This document shows positions 5,839 to 6,036 of a stretch of DNA of 6,036 nt, in pieces; positions within the stretch are counted from its first letter, which is position 1; every line of letters starts with the position of its first letter. Under the pieces are notes generated by a model that was not told the origin of the DNA, did no database searches, and worked only from the letters and a program-made list of their open reading frames with translations. This stretch comes from Saprospiraceae bacterium (GTDB lineage: Bacteria; Bacteroidota; Bacteroidia; Chitinophagales; Saprospiraceae): NCBI GenBank assembly GCA_020630045.1, contig JAHDCE010000285.1:1-6036 (forward strand). Direction: 5' to 3'. The position numbers and the translations under genes are program-made.

Positions 5839-6036
5839 CTATTTAAGAAAATGAACCCTTGTAATGAATGATGTTCGTGTGTCTACCGGTTTGCCGTTCA
5901 ACATATACGGTTGAATGTATTTGATTTGGTGAATGGCGATAAGAATATCCCTGTTTGTATAAAAGTCCTGTCCTTTTTTAAAGCTAATGTTTTCCAAAGT
6001 ACCGTTTTTCGATACAACACATTCGATAACAACCGT
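5839..6036 (-). CDS. TonB-like C-terminal domain protein (3' end only)
   Basis: Only the last 65 codons are in the window; the gene runs off the right edge. The visible protein reads TVVIECVVSKNGTLENISFK, then KKGQD and a helix (DILIAIHQIKYIQPYM) and the segment LNGKPVDTRTSFITRVHFL before a TAG stop. A strand, a turn with K-N-G, a second strand, a helix, then NGKPV and a final strand of the form R-x-x-x-x-x-V-x-F is the usual order of the TonB C-terminal fold in Bacteroidota, where it contacts outer-membrane receptors or is reused in other envelope proteins. The usual W-x-P before NGKPV is here IQPYML, so it is a divergent member. Whether the missing part carries a TonB transmembrane anchor, a peptidase M56 domain or something else cannot be seen. 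The reading frame is open over the whole 198 bases. Confidence 0.65.
   Translation of the reverse strand, partial: TVVIECVVSKNGTLENISFKKGQDFYTNRDILIAIHQIKYIQPYMLNGKPVDTRTSFITRVHFLK

Noticed and set aside
5535..5846. Plus-strand 103-codon hydrophobic open frame opposite the DUF6090-like gene
   Set aside because: It is antisense to a gene with clear family motifs; its hydrophobicity follows from the complement of charged A-rich codons.

Overview
The window is AT-rich chromosomal DNA from a bacterium that looks like a member of the Bacteroidota, probably Flavobacteriia or Cytophagia. The reasons are a DUF6090-type single-pass membrane protein, a TonB-like C-terminal domain, a two-helix membrane protein ending in the KGKWK tail I know from Bacteroidota hypothetical proteins, a DUF4419 protein, and ribosome binding sites that are nearly all unrecognisable. 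No RNA gene, insertion sequence, CRISPR array or phage gene was found.

Layout. Bases 1-171 hold no gene. One plus-strand gene (172-1131) encodes a secreted, probably lipid-anchored nucleoside hydrolase (IUNH family) with a Tat-like N-terminus. It meets a long block of minus-strand genes tail to tail, with only 29 bases between the stop codons and a 14-bp hairpin inside the end of the hydrolase gene. Reading the minus strand in its own 5'->3' direction (right to left), the genes are: the 3' end of a TonB-like gene cut by the window edge (5839-6036); a DUF6090-like membrane protein (5159-5818); a two-helix membrane protein (4548-5084); a mostly helical cytoplasmic protein (3885-4412); a lipoprotein (3119-3871); a cysteine-rich CGDxGCGG protein (2420-3037, or 3067 with a GTG start); and a DUF4419 protein (1161-2423) whose start overlaps the previous stop by four bases (ATGA).

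How they work together. The minus-strand genes read as a run of small accessory genes of unknown function. Three couplings are close: TonB-like/DUF6090 (20-base gap), helical protein/lipoprotein (13-base gap) and CGDxGCGG/DUF4419 (4-base overlap). Gaps of 74 and 135 bases around the two-helix protein may mark separate transcription units. The lipoprotein gene is bracketed by an imperfect 37-bp direct repeat (33 of 37 identical), one copy covering its first codons and the other lying just after its stop codon. This repeat and the overlapping CGDxGCGG/DUF4419 pair are the least explained parts of the window. Nothing here proves a new system; the pair is the best candidate for a functional module.
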